Assembly (NCBI RefSeq): GCF_900078685.2
Contig: NZ_LT546166.1
Coordinates: 3,385,715-3,449,714 of the forward strand
Direction of reading: 5' to 3'
DNA length: 64,000 nucleotides
From: Mycolicibacter icosiumassiliensis
GTDB lineage: Bacteria > Actinomycetota > Actinomycetes > Mycobacteriales > Mycobacteriaceae
A program made the translations under genes and the position numbers. The notes beneath the pieces are model-generated. The model saw only the letters and a program-made list of their open reading frames with translations. It had not been told where the DNA came from and ran no database searches. Numbering within the stretch: the stretch's first letter is position 1; each line of letters begins with the position of its first letter. Shown here piece by piece: positions 45,470-52,878 of the stretch.

Positions 45470-45823
45470 ATGACCGCCCCCACCGTCACCCGACTCACCC
45501 GACTCACCCCCACCGAGCACACCGCCGTGCAGATCATCCGCTCACTCGAACTCAACGGGCCGGCGAACTGGCGCACCATTCGGGATTGTTACGTGGGGAG
45601 CACTCACCGCGCCGCCATGCCCGACGCCATGCGCCGCCTGATCGACGGTGGACACGTCATCTCTCGCGTCGTGCCCGACCGCAAATATCACCTCGTCGTC
45701 TTCGAACGCGGGACTGGACTCCCCGACGGGATCGACCCGGAGGTGCCTGAGGCGCGACGTCAGGGTGGGTGGAGACGGAGACGGAAATTGGCGCCGACGC
45801 CAGCCGCCAGGAGCAGACGATGA
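45470..45823 (+). CDS. winged-helix-like protein, paralogue of 31393-31782
   Basis: About 117 residues from ATG 45470. LTPTEHTAVQIIRSLELNGPANWRTIRDCY and RRLIDGGHVISRVVPDRKYHLVVFERGTGLPDGIDPEV give a winged-helix-like fold, then a basic tail GGWRRRRKLAPTPAARSRR. Overlaps the next gene's ATG by 4 bp. Confidence 0.65.
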   Translation: MTAPTVTRLTRLTPTEHTAVQIIRSLELNGPANWRTIRDCYVGSTHRAAMPDAMRRLIDGGHVISRVVPDRKYHLVVFERGTGLPDGIDPEVPEARRQGGWRRRRKLAPTPAARSRR

Positions 45824-46905
45824 CACTCCTCGACGACCGCCCGATCAACGGGCGAGTACCCGTCACGTCCCATCCGACGGCTTTGCCGCGTCAGACCTGG
45901 ACGGCACAATCGACGGCAGCGGAGTTTGCTGGAACATACGAGAGGAGTTCGCCAGTGACGAAGAAATCGAAGCCGCCAGTAATGGCAGTGTCGCGCGGCA
46001 ACCGCCTGCTCGGCACCTCTTTCTGGCTGCTGCTGATGACCGTGTTCGTCGCGGTGAGCGTCGTCGGCAACGTCGTGCACGCGGATGCGGTGGCGAGCGA
46101 TGAGTACCGGTCCATCGCGCGCTGGATTGCGGGCGGACTCCCCGTCGCGCTGCTGGCGATGGTGGAAGGCGTCGGGATTGGAACCCGTGGCGGAGCCTCC
46201 GGTCGGGCACGAACAGTCAGCCTCGGAATTACCGTCGTCCTCGCCGGGATCGTTTTCGCCGCTAGCTACTGGGGGTTGCTTTTCGTCTGTCAACGGACGG
46301 GGTTGTTTCACGGGCTGTCGTACGCCGTGGCTGGCGTTCCCGACCTGATGATGCTCGCCGCGACCATTCACCTGGTCTCGATGCGCAGCTCCGACACCAC
46401 CACGGAGACGTCTACGGAGTCCTCGTGGAGCCGCCTGCGAGAAGCCGCAGTCGGAAACTTGGAGACCCGTTTGACGACTTCGAAGCCCTCCACAAGTAAC
46501 TCCACGTCATCCTCCGCAGAGCCCTCGTGGACGCCCAACGGAGGCTCGATTTCGACCTCGGTGGAGCCTCCACGGGTAACTCCGCCGCCCTCCACAGCGC
46601 CCGCACCGTCCTCCGTGACGCCGACCCCCACGGAGTCGAAGCCCTCCGTGACCGAGCCGATGAGTCAAGCCGTGGAGGCTTTCCTCCCCATTGGCGAGTG
46701 GATGGTCGTGGAGGAAGTTGTGGCTCGGAAGACCGCAGCAGAACTCGCAGCGATCGTTGAAGGAATCGCGCGCGGGCTGAGCGACAACGCGATCAAGACA
46801 TCGGGTTTGGGCTCGGCATCGACAGCAGAGAAGGTCAGGGCTGCTTGGAACCGCTACCAGCGGCTGCACGGGGAACGCCCTCACCTGGTCACTGCCAGCG
46901 GCTGA
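45820..46905 (+). CDS. membrane protein with DUF2637-like N-terminus, transfer-associated
   Basis: 361 residues from ATG 45820 (ribosome site AGGAGCAG). About four hydrophobic segments between residues 60 and 190 (FWLLLMTVFVAVSVVGNVVH, ARWIAGGLPVALLAMVEGVG, SLGITVVLAGIVFAASYWGL, LSYAVAGVPDLMMLAATIHL), similar to DUF2637/Spd proteins of conjugative actinomycete plasmids. A Ser/Thr/Pro linker follows and a C-terminal helical segment with GEWMVVEEVVARKTAAELAA looks like an HTH. Likely conjugation or spreading. Confidence 0.7.
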   Translation: MTLLDDRPINGRVPVTSHPTALPRQTWTAQSTAAEFAGTYERSSPVTKKSKPPVMAVSRGNRLLGTSFWLLLMTVFVAVSVVGNVVHADAVASDEYRSIARWIAGGLPVALLAMVEGVGIGTRGGASGRARTVSLGITVVLAGIVFAASYWGLLFVCQRTGLFHGLSYAVAGVPDLMMLAATIHLVSMRSSDTTTETSTESSWSRLREAAVGNLETRLTTSKPSTSNSTSSSAEPSWTPNGGSISTSVEPPRVTPPPSTAPAPSSVTPTPTESKPSVTEPMSQAVEAFLPIGEWMVVEEVVARKTAAELAAIVEGIARGLSDNAIKTSGLGSASTAEKVRAAWNRYQRLHGERPHLVTASG

Positions 46906-46920
46906 CCACTCTCCCGATAA

Positions 46921-46955
46921 AGGGCTCCCACACTCCTCGTGGGAGCCCTTTTTCG
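46921..46955 (+). terminator. terminator after the DUF2637-like gene
   Basis: AGGGCTCCCAC and GTGGGAGCCCT form an 11-bp stem, followed by TTTTT. Confidence 0.9.
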
Positions 46956-47097
46956 CGCCTACCCAACATCCGAATTCCCCGATCCCGAAACGGGTACGGG
47001 AGGCGACGAAATCCCGCCCTCGATTCGAGCCGCTGACTTTCTCTGGAAACTAGCTCTGACCACTGCGTTTAAGTGCTCCCGGAAGACCTCGCGGACG

Positions 47098-47193
47098 GGT
47101 ACGGACTCGGGTACGGGAGTGGGTACGGAGGTTGATACGTGGGTTGATACGTGGGTTGGTACGGCACCTGGTACGGACTCGGGTACGAGATTG
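47098..47193 (+). repeat. eight tandem 12-bp repeats, candidate cis-acting transfer locus
   Basis: Units: GGTACGGACTCG, GGTACGGGAGTG, GGTACGGAGGTT, GATACGTGGGTT, GATACGTGGGTT, GGTACGGCACCT, GGTACGGACTCG, GGTACGAGATTG. Exactly 96 bp, period 12, consensus GGTACGGnnnyG. TraB-type FtsK translocases of Streptomyces plasmids and AICEs recognise short tandem repeats (clt/TRS); the FtsK-like gene is 2.1 kb downstream. A binding array for a replication or control protein is the alternative. Confidence 0.8.
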
Positions 47194-47411
47194 GCGTCTC
47201 TGCTGGTCACCGGTCATTTTCGATTCGGGTCATGGCGGGTCTGAATTGTTCGCAAACGGCGAGTAATTGGGAATACACCCTGGTCTAGAAGGAATGGCTA
47301 GATGCGAATGGATGATTTCCCACAAAGTTGCATTTCTATGCTACCCTCTCCTTAAGCGAAACCCCCTTCGGTGGTTTCTTTAGCCCTTACCGCCGCCCGA
47401 TTGGAGGCGAA

Positions 47412-47648
47412 ATGCCTGCTCTAGCCACTCTCCCCGCCGCTGCTTCTACGGATATCGACGGTGAATTCAACGTGGAGGAATTCGCACGCGGGGAGTTCTA
47501 CAGCGACGATTTCGGGCTGGTCACCGCTCCGCCTCCGCTCACCATCGCCGCTGCCCTCGCCGCGACCACCGTCGCTGTCACCGCCCTGATGGGGTTCGCA
47601 GTTGGCGAGATCGCCGGCCGGTACGCAGCGCGAGGTGGTGCCCGATGA
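47412..47648 (+). CDS. small single-pass membrane protein
   Basis: 78 residues from ATG 47412 with GGAGGCGA upstream. Acidic N-terminus (DIDGEFNVEEFARGEFYSDD), then one hydrophobic Ala-rich helix (LTIAAALAATTVAVTALMGFAVGE) and a short basic end RYAARGGAR. Start of a six-gene run with overlapping ends to 51799. Size and composition also recall class II bacteriocin precursors, but context favours the transfer apparatus. Confidence 0.65.
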   Translation: MPALATLPAAASTDIDGEFNVEEFARGEFYSDDFGLVTAPPPLTIAAALAATTVAVTALMGFAVGEIAGRYAARGGAR

Positions 47649-48439
47649 CCTACCCGACGAACGGCGCATCCTCCGCGCCTCCGCAGATGCCTGAGCCACA
47701 GCCTGGACGCGCCTCTATGAACCGCACTCCGCGACTCTCCACGTCCATCGGGCTCGCCGCAGTCGCCGCCATGTGCGCCCTCGGCATCCCCGCCGTGGAC
47801 GCCGCCGCGCCGCATCCGCAGAGCCACATCGAGACGGGACTGACCACAACGACTGTCCCGACCACAACGCTCTCACCGACGACGGTCGTCGAGACACGGC
47901 GGTTCGAGCCAGACCCCACGATGGTGGACCTCTGCGCCGCCGACGTGATGCAGAAACACCGCGTGAGCCTCGACTCCGCGCAGCAGTGGTGCTTGAGCCG
48001 CGCAGGCGAGCGAACCCGCACCGTCACGGTGGAGACCCGCGTGCCTGTCCCAACCACGACCGAGATCGTGAATCCGCACGACATCGTGATTCCCGCTCCA
48101 CCGCGTCCCGCGTGGGTTCGCACGGCGACGTTCGGACTTGGTGGGCTTGCCCTGGCGGCACTCCTCGGAGCCCTCGCCGCGTTCGGGCGATACCGCCGAG
48201 AGCGCCCCGTGCACAGCATCAACTCCACTACGCCCAGCACCGCCGACCGTCTCCGTGACCTGTTCTCGCAGCCTCGCGCCGACAGGGACGTGCCGCCCTC
48301 TGGTGGCAATTTCGACGCAGTGCAGGACTACCCCGAAACAGCTCCGTCCGCTAACGCCCAGCCAATTGCTGACACGGCTCAGAACGGCGCTTCGGAGTTT
48401 GCTGGCGGTTCCGCCGACGACGACGGATGGGGACTCTGA
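47645..48439 (+). CDS. membrane-anchored transfer-region protein with DDGWGL tail
   Basis: 264 residues. Hydrophobic N-terminal segment (LSTSIGLAAVAAMCALGIPA), Thr-rich middle (TTTTVPTTTLSPTTVVE), a second membrane segment (TATFGLGGLALAALLGALAAF) and a cytosolic tail ending DDDGWGL. The next gene product ends with the same DDGWGL. Overlaps both neighbours by 1-4 bp. Likely a component of the transfer complex. Confidence 0.65.
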   Translation: MTYPTNGASSAPPQMPEPQPGRASMNRTPRLSTSIGLAAVAAMCALGIPAVDAAAPHPQSHIETGLTTTTVPTTTLSPTTVVETRRFEPDPTMVDLCAADVMQKHRVSLDSAQQWCLSRAGERTRTVTVETRVPVPTTTEIVNPHDIVIPAPPRPAWVRTATFGLGGLALAALLGALAAFGRYRRERPVHSINSTTPSTADRLRDLFSQPRADRDVPPSGGNFDAVQDYPETAPSANAQPIADTAQNGASEFAGGSADDDGWGL

Positions 48440-48774
48440 TGGATAAGGAGCACGCCGCCGTTCGTCTCGCTTATGCCGCCACTGGCGGAGTTGTCGCGAG
48501 CTTCGCTCTGTCGTTCGTCAGCGAGGAACTCGCACTCGGGTTCTTCGTCCTGGCGGTCCTCGTCGGTGGTGCAGGCATTGTGGTGGCTTTGTCCATCGCC
48601 CGCGACAGCCGTGTCGATGTCGATGAGGCGCACACCGTCCCTATGCCGCCGATCCCCTACGACCATCAGCCCCTCGCCTACGTCCCGCCTCCGCCTCCCG
48701 CAGCGACGGTTGCAGTGGAGCCGCACACCGACCCTGTGTCCGTTGAGCCGACCGACGACGGATGGGGGTTGTGA
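48439..48774 (+). CDS. small two-helix membrane protein with DDGWGL tail
   Basis: 111 residues from ATG 48439: MDKEHAAVRLAYAATGGVVA, two membrane segments in the first 55 residues, a Pro-rich cytosolic stretch (YVPPPPPAATVAVEPHTDP) and C-terminal PTDDGWGL. ATG overlaps the previous stop. Confidence 0.68.
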   Translation: MDKEHAAVRLAYAATGGVVASFALSFVSEELALGFFVLAVLVGGAGIVVALSIARDSRVDVDEAHTVPMPPIPYDHQPLAYVPPPPPAATVAVEPHTDPVSVEPTDDGWGL

Positions 48775-49280
48775 TGCTGCCTCGACGCTGGCAAAACGCC
48801 GACTGGACGAAAATTGCTATCTGGGCTGGGATCGGGATTCCTATAGCTCTAGTCATCATCGGCTCACTACCTGAATTGTTCGAAGAGACAGGTGCAGCCG
48901 ACACCGTTCGTGGAGCTGGACGGGGCGCTGGCGGCGCTGCACGTGGTGCAGGTAGCTACGCGCATGACGCGGGAAGTTCCGCCGGAGCAATGTTCGAGAA
49001 TGTCGTGGCGTTCGGGATCATCGCTGCCATCGCGGCTTTCGGGATATGGATTCTGGTCAAGGTCATGCGTCTGTTCGGCGGCGGCAAACGTGGTAGCACA
49101 CGGGGCGGAAGCAACGCACTCCGCAATGCCCAGCGCGAGGAATACCAAGCCATCGCCAACGCACGCAACGAGGTGCAGCACCAGGTTGCGCAAGCCCGCG
49201 CCGAAGCCACGAGGCGACGCGATCAGGCAGTGCGTTCGGCACAAGTCCAGGTAGCCGCAGAACAAGATAAGTGGGTCTGA
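48774..49280 (+). CDS. membrane protein with two helices and coiled-coil tail
   Basis: 168 residues from ATG 48774: membrane segments IAIWAGIGIPIALVIIGSLP and VVAFGIIAAIAAFGIWILVK separated by a Gly/Ala-rich loop, then a long basic coiled coil (REEYQAIANARNEVQHQVAQ ... RRRDQAVRSAQVQVAAEQDK). Next to the FtsK-type ATPase and probably anchors or scaffolds it. Confidence 0.68.
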   Translation: MLPRRWQNADWTKIAIWAGIGIPIALVIIGSLPELFEETGAADTVRGAGRGAGGAARGAGSYAHDAGSSAGAMFENVVAFGIIAAIAAFGIWILVKVMRLFGGGKRGSTRGGSNALRNAQREEYQAIANARNEVQHQVAQARAEATRRRDQAVRSAQVQVAAEQDKWV

Positions 49281-49307
49281 CATGACGCCACGGGAGAGGG
49301 GACTGTG

Positions 49308-51086
49308 ATGGCAAGGCGGGGACAAAACTTCACGCCGGACTACCACACCCGTCGGCAGCACCAGCGCGAAGACCACCTCTGGAAAGCCGACATGCAGGCG
49401 ATGCAGCAAGCGGACAAAATCCGTTACGGCATCGCTGACAAGGTCCACGCCGAGCGCGAGCGCGGGCGGAAAGCCGTCGAAGACACCGCCAAGACAATTG
49501 ACCGCGAAGCCGCCGAATCGGTCAAGCGCATTCTCTCCACACCAATCACGCAGTGGACTGGTGGTGCTCGTGGCACGGTAACCGTCAACTATCGGGGAAC
49601 GCCGATGATTCGTCTCGATGACGGTCGGGTCTCTCGAATCGACGGTTGTGACCCCGAGGTTTTCGAACAGATGAAACGCGATTACCGCAAACTCCCGAGT
49701 CTGACCCACAACCCGAAGTCGGCGAAGTTTTTCAGCAAGTGCGGACTGACCATCGACGAGACCTACCCCGACACGGTGAGCGGAGAATACGGACCGGTAG
49801 ATCGAAAGATCACTGTGAAAGATGTCCCGAGTTTGGTTTCCGCTGACATCACTGGCGCGGGACTGGAATTGACGTTCAAGCACCGCCCCGGCGACTCGGC
49901 GAAGGCATGGCTCTCCAAGCTGGATGTCCTCCGGGCGGGGTTCAAAGCATCGGGAATCGACGCGCACAACCTCGAAATCCGTGAAACCTCCGACGGTGCC
50001 GTGAAATTGGTCTTCAACGACAAAGACCCCTTCGACGGGTTGAGTCAAATCACCCACGTCTTCGATGCAGACAAGGGGCGGTCTCTGCTGGGTATCACCT
50101 CCGACGGCGAGCCCGCATGGATCACGTGGAATGGCAGCTCCGGAATGGTTATTGGCGGAGTGCCTGGTAGCGGTAAGACTGCCAGCATGCTGCCGGTGTT
50201 CGCAGCCATGGCTGGGCAAGCAGACCTTTTCGTCTTCGACGGCAAGAGCGGGTTCGACCTCGACCCGCTGCGTCACATCGCCGTGGTGTACGACCGCAGC
50301 GGCGACATCGAAGCGCCACTGGGCACCCTGCGCGACTTGGAGTCTCTGCGGGTGTCGCGCACGGAGCAGATGTACCAGTCCACGGGAATATCGAACTTCT
50401 GGAACATCCCACTGGCACAGCGGAAATCGGCGGGACTCAAGCCCGTGTTCATCGTGCTGGACGAGGTGCAGACCTGGCTCGACACCTCGGGAATGTCCAA
50501 GGAGGAGAAAGCCACCAGCTCGGAGATTCAGCGCCTCGTGCGGACGCTCATCCAAAAGGGACGCAGCGCGGGCATAGTCACGATTCTGACTACGCAGAAA
50601 CCAGATGCGACAAGCATTCCCACGGTCATCCGCGACAACGCAGCGCTGAAGTTGTGCTTCCGTGTCAGCACGCCAGAGCAGGCGACCACCGTCATCGGCA
50701 CGCAGGCACCTGGTGCTCCGAGCCCGACGTCAATCCCGATGTCATCTAAAGGACGCGCGGTGATGGAGACCGAGGGCAAGGGCATCACGATGTTGCAGGC
50801 TGGCTACGTCTCCCCTGCCACGCTGGAGGGACAACTCTCCGAGTTCGCAAAGGCGCACCCGATTCATCACACGGAGCCGACTCCTGTCACGAAACCCACA
50901 CCGGCGAAACCCACACCTCCGAAGCGCACCACGACGGACACCACGACGGACGACGCAGCGCGTAAAGAAGCTGTACGCAAGAAGGCAATCGAGATGGGAT
51001 TGCTCCCCGCCGACGACCCCGCCACCGCTGAGAACAAGCCGCCGACCACCGACGGTTACAACCCTGACGCAGCGAGCGACCTATGA
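49308..51086 (+). CDS. FtsK/SpoIIIE-type DNA translocase (TraB-like transfer ATPase)
   Basis: 592 residues, ATG 49308 (GTG at 49305 possible). Long N-terminal region without membrane segments, so membrane attachment may come from the preceding small proteins. FtsK motor: Walker A IGGVPGSGKTASM (about 282), Walker B VFIVLDEVQTWLD (about 380), then QRLVRTLIQKGRSAGIVTILTTQKPDATSIPTVIRDNAA. Pro/Thr-rich linker (TPVTKPTPAKPTPPK) before the C-terminal end. In AICEs a single such protein pumps double-stranded DNA to the recipient; ESX EccC would carry three such domains. Confidence 0.9.
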   Translation: MARRGQNFTPDYHTRRQHQREDHLWKADMQAMQQADKIRYGIADKVHAERERGRKAVEDTAKTIDREAAESVKRILSTPITQWTGGARGTVTVNYRGTPMIRLDDGRVSRIDGCDPEVFEQMKRDYRKLPSLTHNPKSAKFFSKCGLTIDETYPDTVSGEYGPVDRKITVKDVPSLVSADITGAGLELTFKHRPGDSAKAWLSKLDVLRAGFKASGIDAHNLEIRETSDGAVKLVFNDKDPFDGLSQITHVFDADKGRSLLGITSDGEPAWITWNGSSGMVIGGVPGSGKTASMLPVFAAMAGQADLFVFDGKSGFDLDPLRHIAVVYDRSGDIEAPLGTLRDLESLRVSRTEQMYQSTGISNFWNIPLAQRKSAGLKPVFIVLDEVQTWLDTSGMSKEEKATSSEIQRLVRTLIQKGRSAGIVTILTTQKPDATSIPTVIRDNAALKLCFRVSTPEQATTVIGTQAPGAPSPTSIPMSSKGRAVMETEGKGITMLQAGYVSPATLEGQLSEFAKAHPIHHTEPTPVTKPTPAKPTPPKRTTTDTTTDDAARKEAVRKKAIEMGLLPADDPATAENKPPTTDGYNPDAASDL

Positions 51087-51799
51087 CGCGGGCAGTGTGG
51101 GCGGTTGACGTGACCACGTCGATGGTGAGCCTCGCAAGGGTTGTCGAAGGTGATCTGAAACCCGTCACGGGAATGATCGCGACCGAGACAGCGACGAAGG
51201 CACACTCGCCGTTCACCACCTGGCATCGCGCAACGACGACCGCCGAAAAGGTGATTGAGAAGCTCACTGCCAACGGGACTCCCACGCTGGTGGTGCTGGC
51301 AAAGCAGCGGTGGGCGGACATGGCGAAAGACCCGTCCGCTCAACGCCGCTTGCAGATTTACACCTTGATTGAGGAACGCTTGCATCGTCGTGGCATTCCG
51401 GTTGCGGAGTTCCCCTACCCCACCGCCTTGGCGTGGATGGTCGGTTACACGCCGCGCAACGTCAATGGCGCAGCAGTGACGACCCAGCTTTCAAACGCGG
51501 TGACAGCGGAGTGGGGCATCACGTGCCCGACGTACTCGAAAAACGGACAGACCTTCCCCTACCCCATGCGTATCTGGGTAGCCTCTCTCGCTGCCATCGG
51601 TGCCATGGCGTTGGGCATCGAGACCACCATGGAGGTCACTGAGCCACGGCTGGAAATTATTGGTGGAGTGAAGAACCAGGCTGTGCAGTGGCCGGGAAAC
51701 TTGATCATGCCTCGCACTCTGGCGGGGTGGAAAAAACGGAACGCCGATCAATCAGTGTGCTGGAATGGTGACACCGACACCGACGACGGAGCAGCATGA
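51083..51799 (+). CDS. hypothetical protein, possible RuvC/RNase H-like fold
   Basis: 238 residues. MTRAVWAVDVTTSMVSLARV starts like the first strand of RuvC-type RNase H folds with its acidic residue; TPTLVVLAKQRWADMAKDPS and RRGIPVAEFPYPTALAWMVGY suit later strands and a helix. The remaining acidic residues are not certain. Overlaps the FtsK-like stop by 4 bp and the next start by 4 bp. Possible role in DNA processing during transfer. Confidence 0.55.
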   Translation: MTRAVWAVDVTTSMVSLARVVEGDLKPVTGMIATETATKAHSPFTTWHRATTTAEKVIEKLTANGTPTLVVLAKQRWADMAKDPSAQRRLQIYTLIEERLHRRGIPVAEFPYPTALAWMVGYTPRNVNGAAVTTQLSNAVTAEWGITCPTYSKNGQTFPYPMRIWVASLAAIGAMALGIETTMEVTEPRLEIIGGVKNQAVQWPGNLIMPRTLAGWKKRNADQSVCWNGDTDTDDGAA

Positions 51800-52176
51800 A
51801 CACCGCCTACATCGTCGAAAATCCCCACAACATCAACACCGCCATCACCCTCTGCCAACGGCACGAAGCGGAAGGCATCGTGACTGATGTTTTCCCCGCG
51901 TGGTCAGGAGTTGCCGCAGCAGGTGCAATAGCCCTCGTCGAGGGTTCGGTACAACTCACCGCTGCCAAAACGGGTATGCAATTGATCGTCACCGGTTACG
52001 CCCCCGAAGACCCGATCCCCTCCGCCCGCAGCGCCATCGAGACCGTGCTATCCAAAGGGGCACAACGTAATATCCACGTCACCCTGCTCATCGACTCCGC
52101 CTCCGCCATCCCCGAGGAATGGCGTGACCGGCTCCAAGTCATCGACCCCGCCGCCCTCTCAGCGTTAGGACTGTGA
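51796..52176 (+). CDS. hypothetical protein of the transfer operon
   Basis: 126 residues, MNTAYIVENPHNINTAITLC.... Alternating hydrophobic strands and helices (GVAAAGAIALVEGSVQLTAA, RNIHVTLLIDSASAIPEEW) suggest an alpha/beta domain. No catalytic motif is recognised. Overlaps the previous gene and precedes the next by 1 bp. Confidence 0.6.
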   Translation: MNTAYIVENPHNINTAITLCQRHEAEGIVTDVFPAWSGVAAAGAIALVEGSVQLTAAKTGMQLIVTGYAPEDPIPSARSAIETVLSKGAQRNIHVTLLIDSASAIPEEWRDRLQVIDPAALSALGL

Positions 52177-52177
52177 C

Positions 52178-52594
52178 ATGACGACCACCAAGCTCCCCGA
52201 CACCGTGCTCGACGCTCAGTTGCTCATCCTCGACGGGCTACACGAAGCGCACCATTTCCTCCCACTCAAGCACTTCAGCGGGACGATGCACCCGCGCCTC
52301 CTCCACGAGGCTGTGTTTAACCTCGCCTCCGACCGTCGAGTTCACATCACCAACGGGCATCTTCATCTCGCCGCGCCCACCACCGACGGGCAGGATGTCA
52401 CCGCTACCGCCGCCGAGCAGATCGTGAGAATCCTTGCCGCCGAACATCATCCGCGCACAGCTGTGTGGATCGAGCTTGCCCTCCCCGTCGAACTGGCACC
52501 CGCCGTCGAGGACGCACTCACCGTCCTCGTACTCGACGGCAGGATCGCGGTACGGTCCACGGCGGGGCGTCCTTACCGCTTCTACCTCACCTAG
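52178..52594 (+). CDS. hypothetical winged-helix-like protein
   Basis: 138 residues. LLILDGLHEAHHFLPLKHFSGTMHPRLLHEAVFNLASDRRVHITNGHLHL reads like a helix-turn-helix with wing, repeated more loosely in the second half (ALPVELAPAVEDALTVLVLDGRIAVRST). Last gene of the 45235-52594 transfer operon. Could be a regulator; not assigned. Confidence 0.6.
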   Translation: MTTTKLPDTVLDAQLLILDGLHEAHHFLPLKHFSGTMHPRLLHEAVFNLASDRRVHITNGHLHLAAPTTDGQDVTATAAEQIVRILAAEHHPRTAVWIELALPVELAPAVEDALTVLVLDGRIAVRSTAGRPYRFYLT

Positions 52595-52878
52595 CCTCCC
52601 CCATCGCCAAGAGCGCTGCCTCGCCTCGTCGTATAACCCCCGCCCCGTCTCCGCCCATCGCGGCACATGCGCTCGAACCGCGTATACCTCGCCGCGTATT
52701 CGGGTTGTTTCCTGAGAATATCTCGGGCGTTATTTCTGAACGCGCCTGGTAGACAACGTTTCTGAGAGTTTTTCGAACAGTCCCCCTATACGATTTCATT
52801 AAGCGAATACCCCCTTACGCAAATAACCTCACCGGTTGAATTGCCACCTGGCACAACCCAACCCGTGAGGTCATCATC
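52595..52878. other. 284-bp intergenic region upstream of the PGRS gene
   Basis: Holds the exact inverted copy (52649-52675) of the dispersed 27-bp repeat, a GTATACC-type promoter element near 52682, AT-rich sequence around 52765-52810 and the ribosome region GTGAGGTCATCATC before 52879. No gene seen. Confidence 0.5.

Larger units (their letters stand above)
46906..47411. other. 506-bp intergenic region before the transfer genes
   Basis: Holds the terminator at 46921-46955 and the 8 x 12-bp array at 47098-47193, with an isolated related GGGTACGGGAG near 46993. A minus-strand frame through the array (repeats of VPTP/VSTH) is a consequence of the 12-bp periodicity and is not accepted as a gene. 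Upstream of 47412 is a GGAGGCGA ribosome site. Confidence 0.6.

Noticed and set aside
46959..47210. minus-strand frame with VPTP/VSTH repeats
   Set aside because: Produced by the 12-bp repeat period, a multiple of three; no start context and no continuation beyond the array.
47412..47648. bacteriocin precursor
   Set aside because: Size and hydrophobic end are suggestive, but there is no double-glycine leader or immunity/export partner, and it opens the transfer operon.
48867..50555. 562-codon minus-strand frame
   Set aside because: Antisense to the FtsK-like gene, which has Walker A and B motifs and a ribosome site.
49308..51086. ESX EccC ATPase
   Set aside because: Only one P-loop motor domain and no other Ecc genes; small size and context fit a TraB-like translocase.
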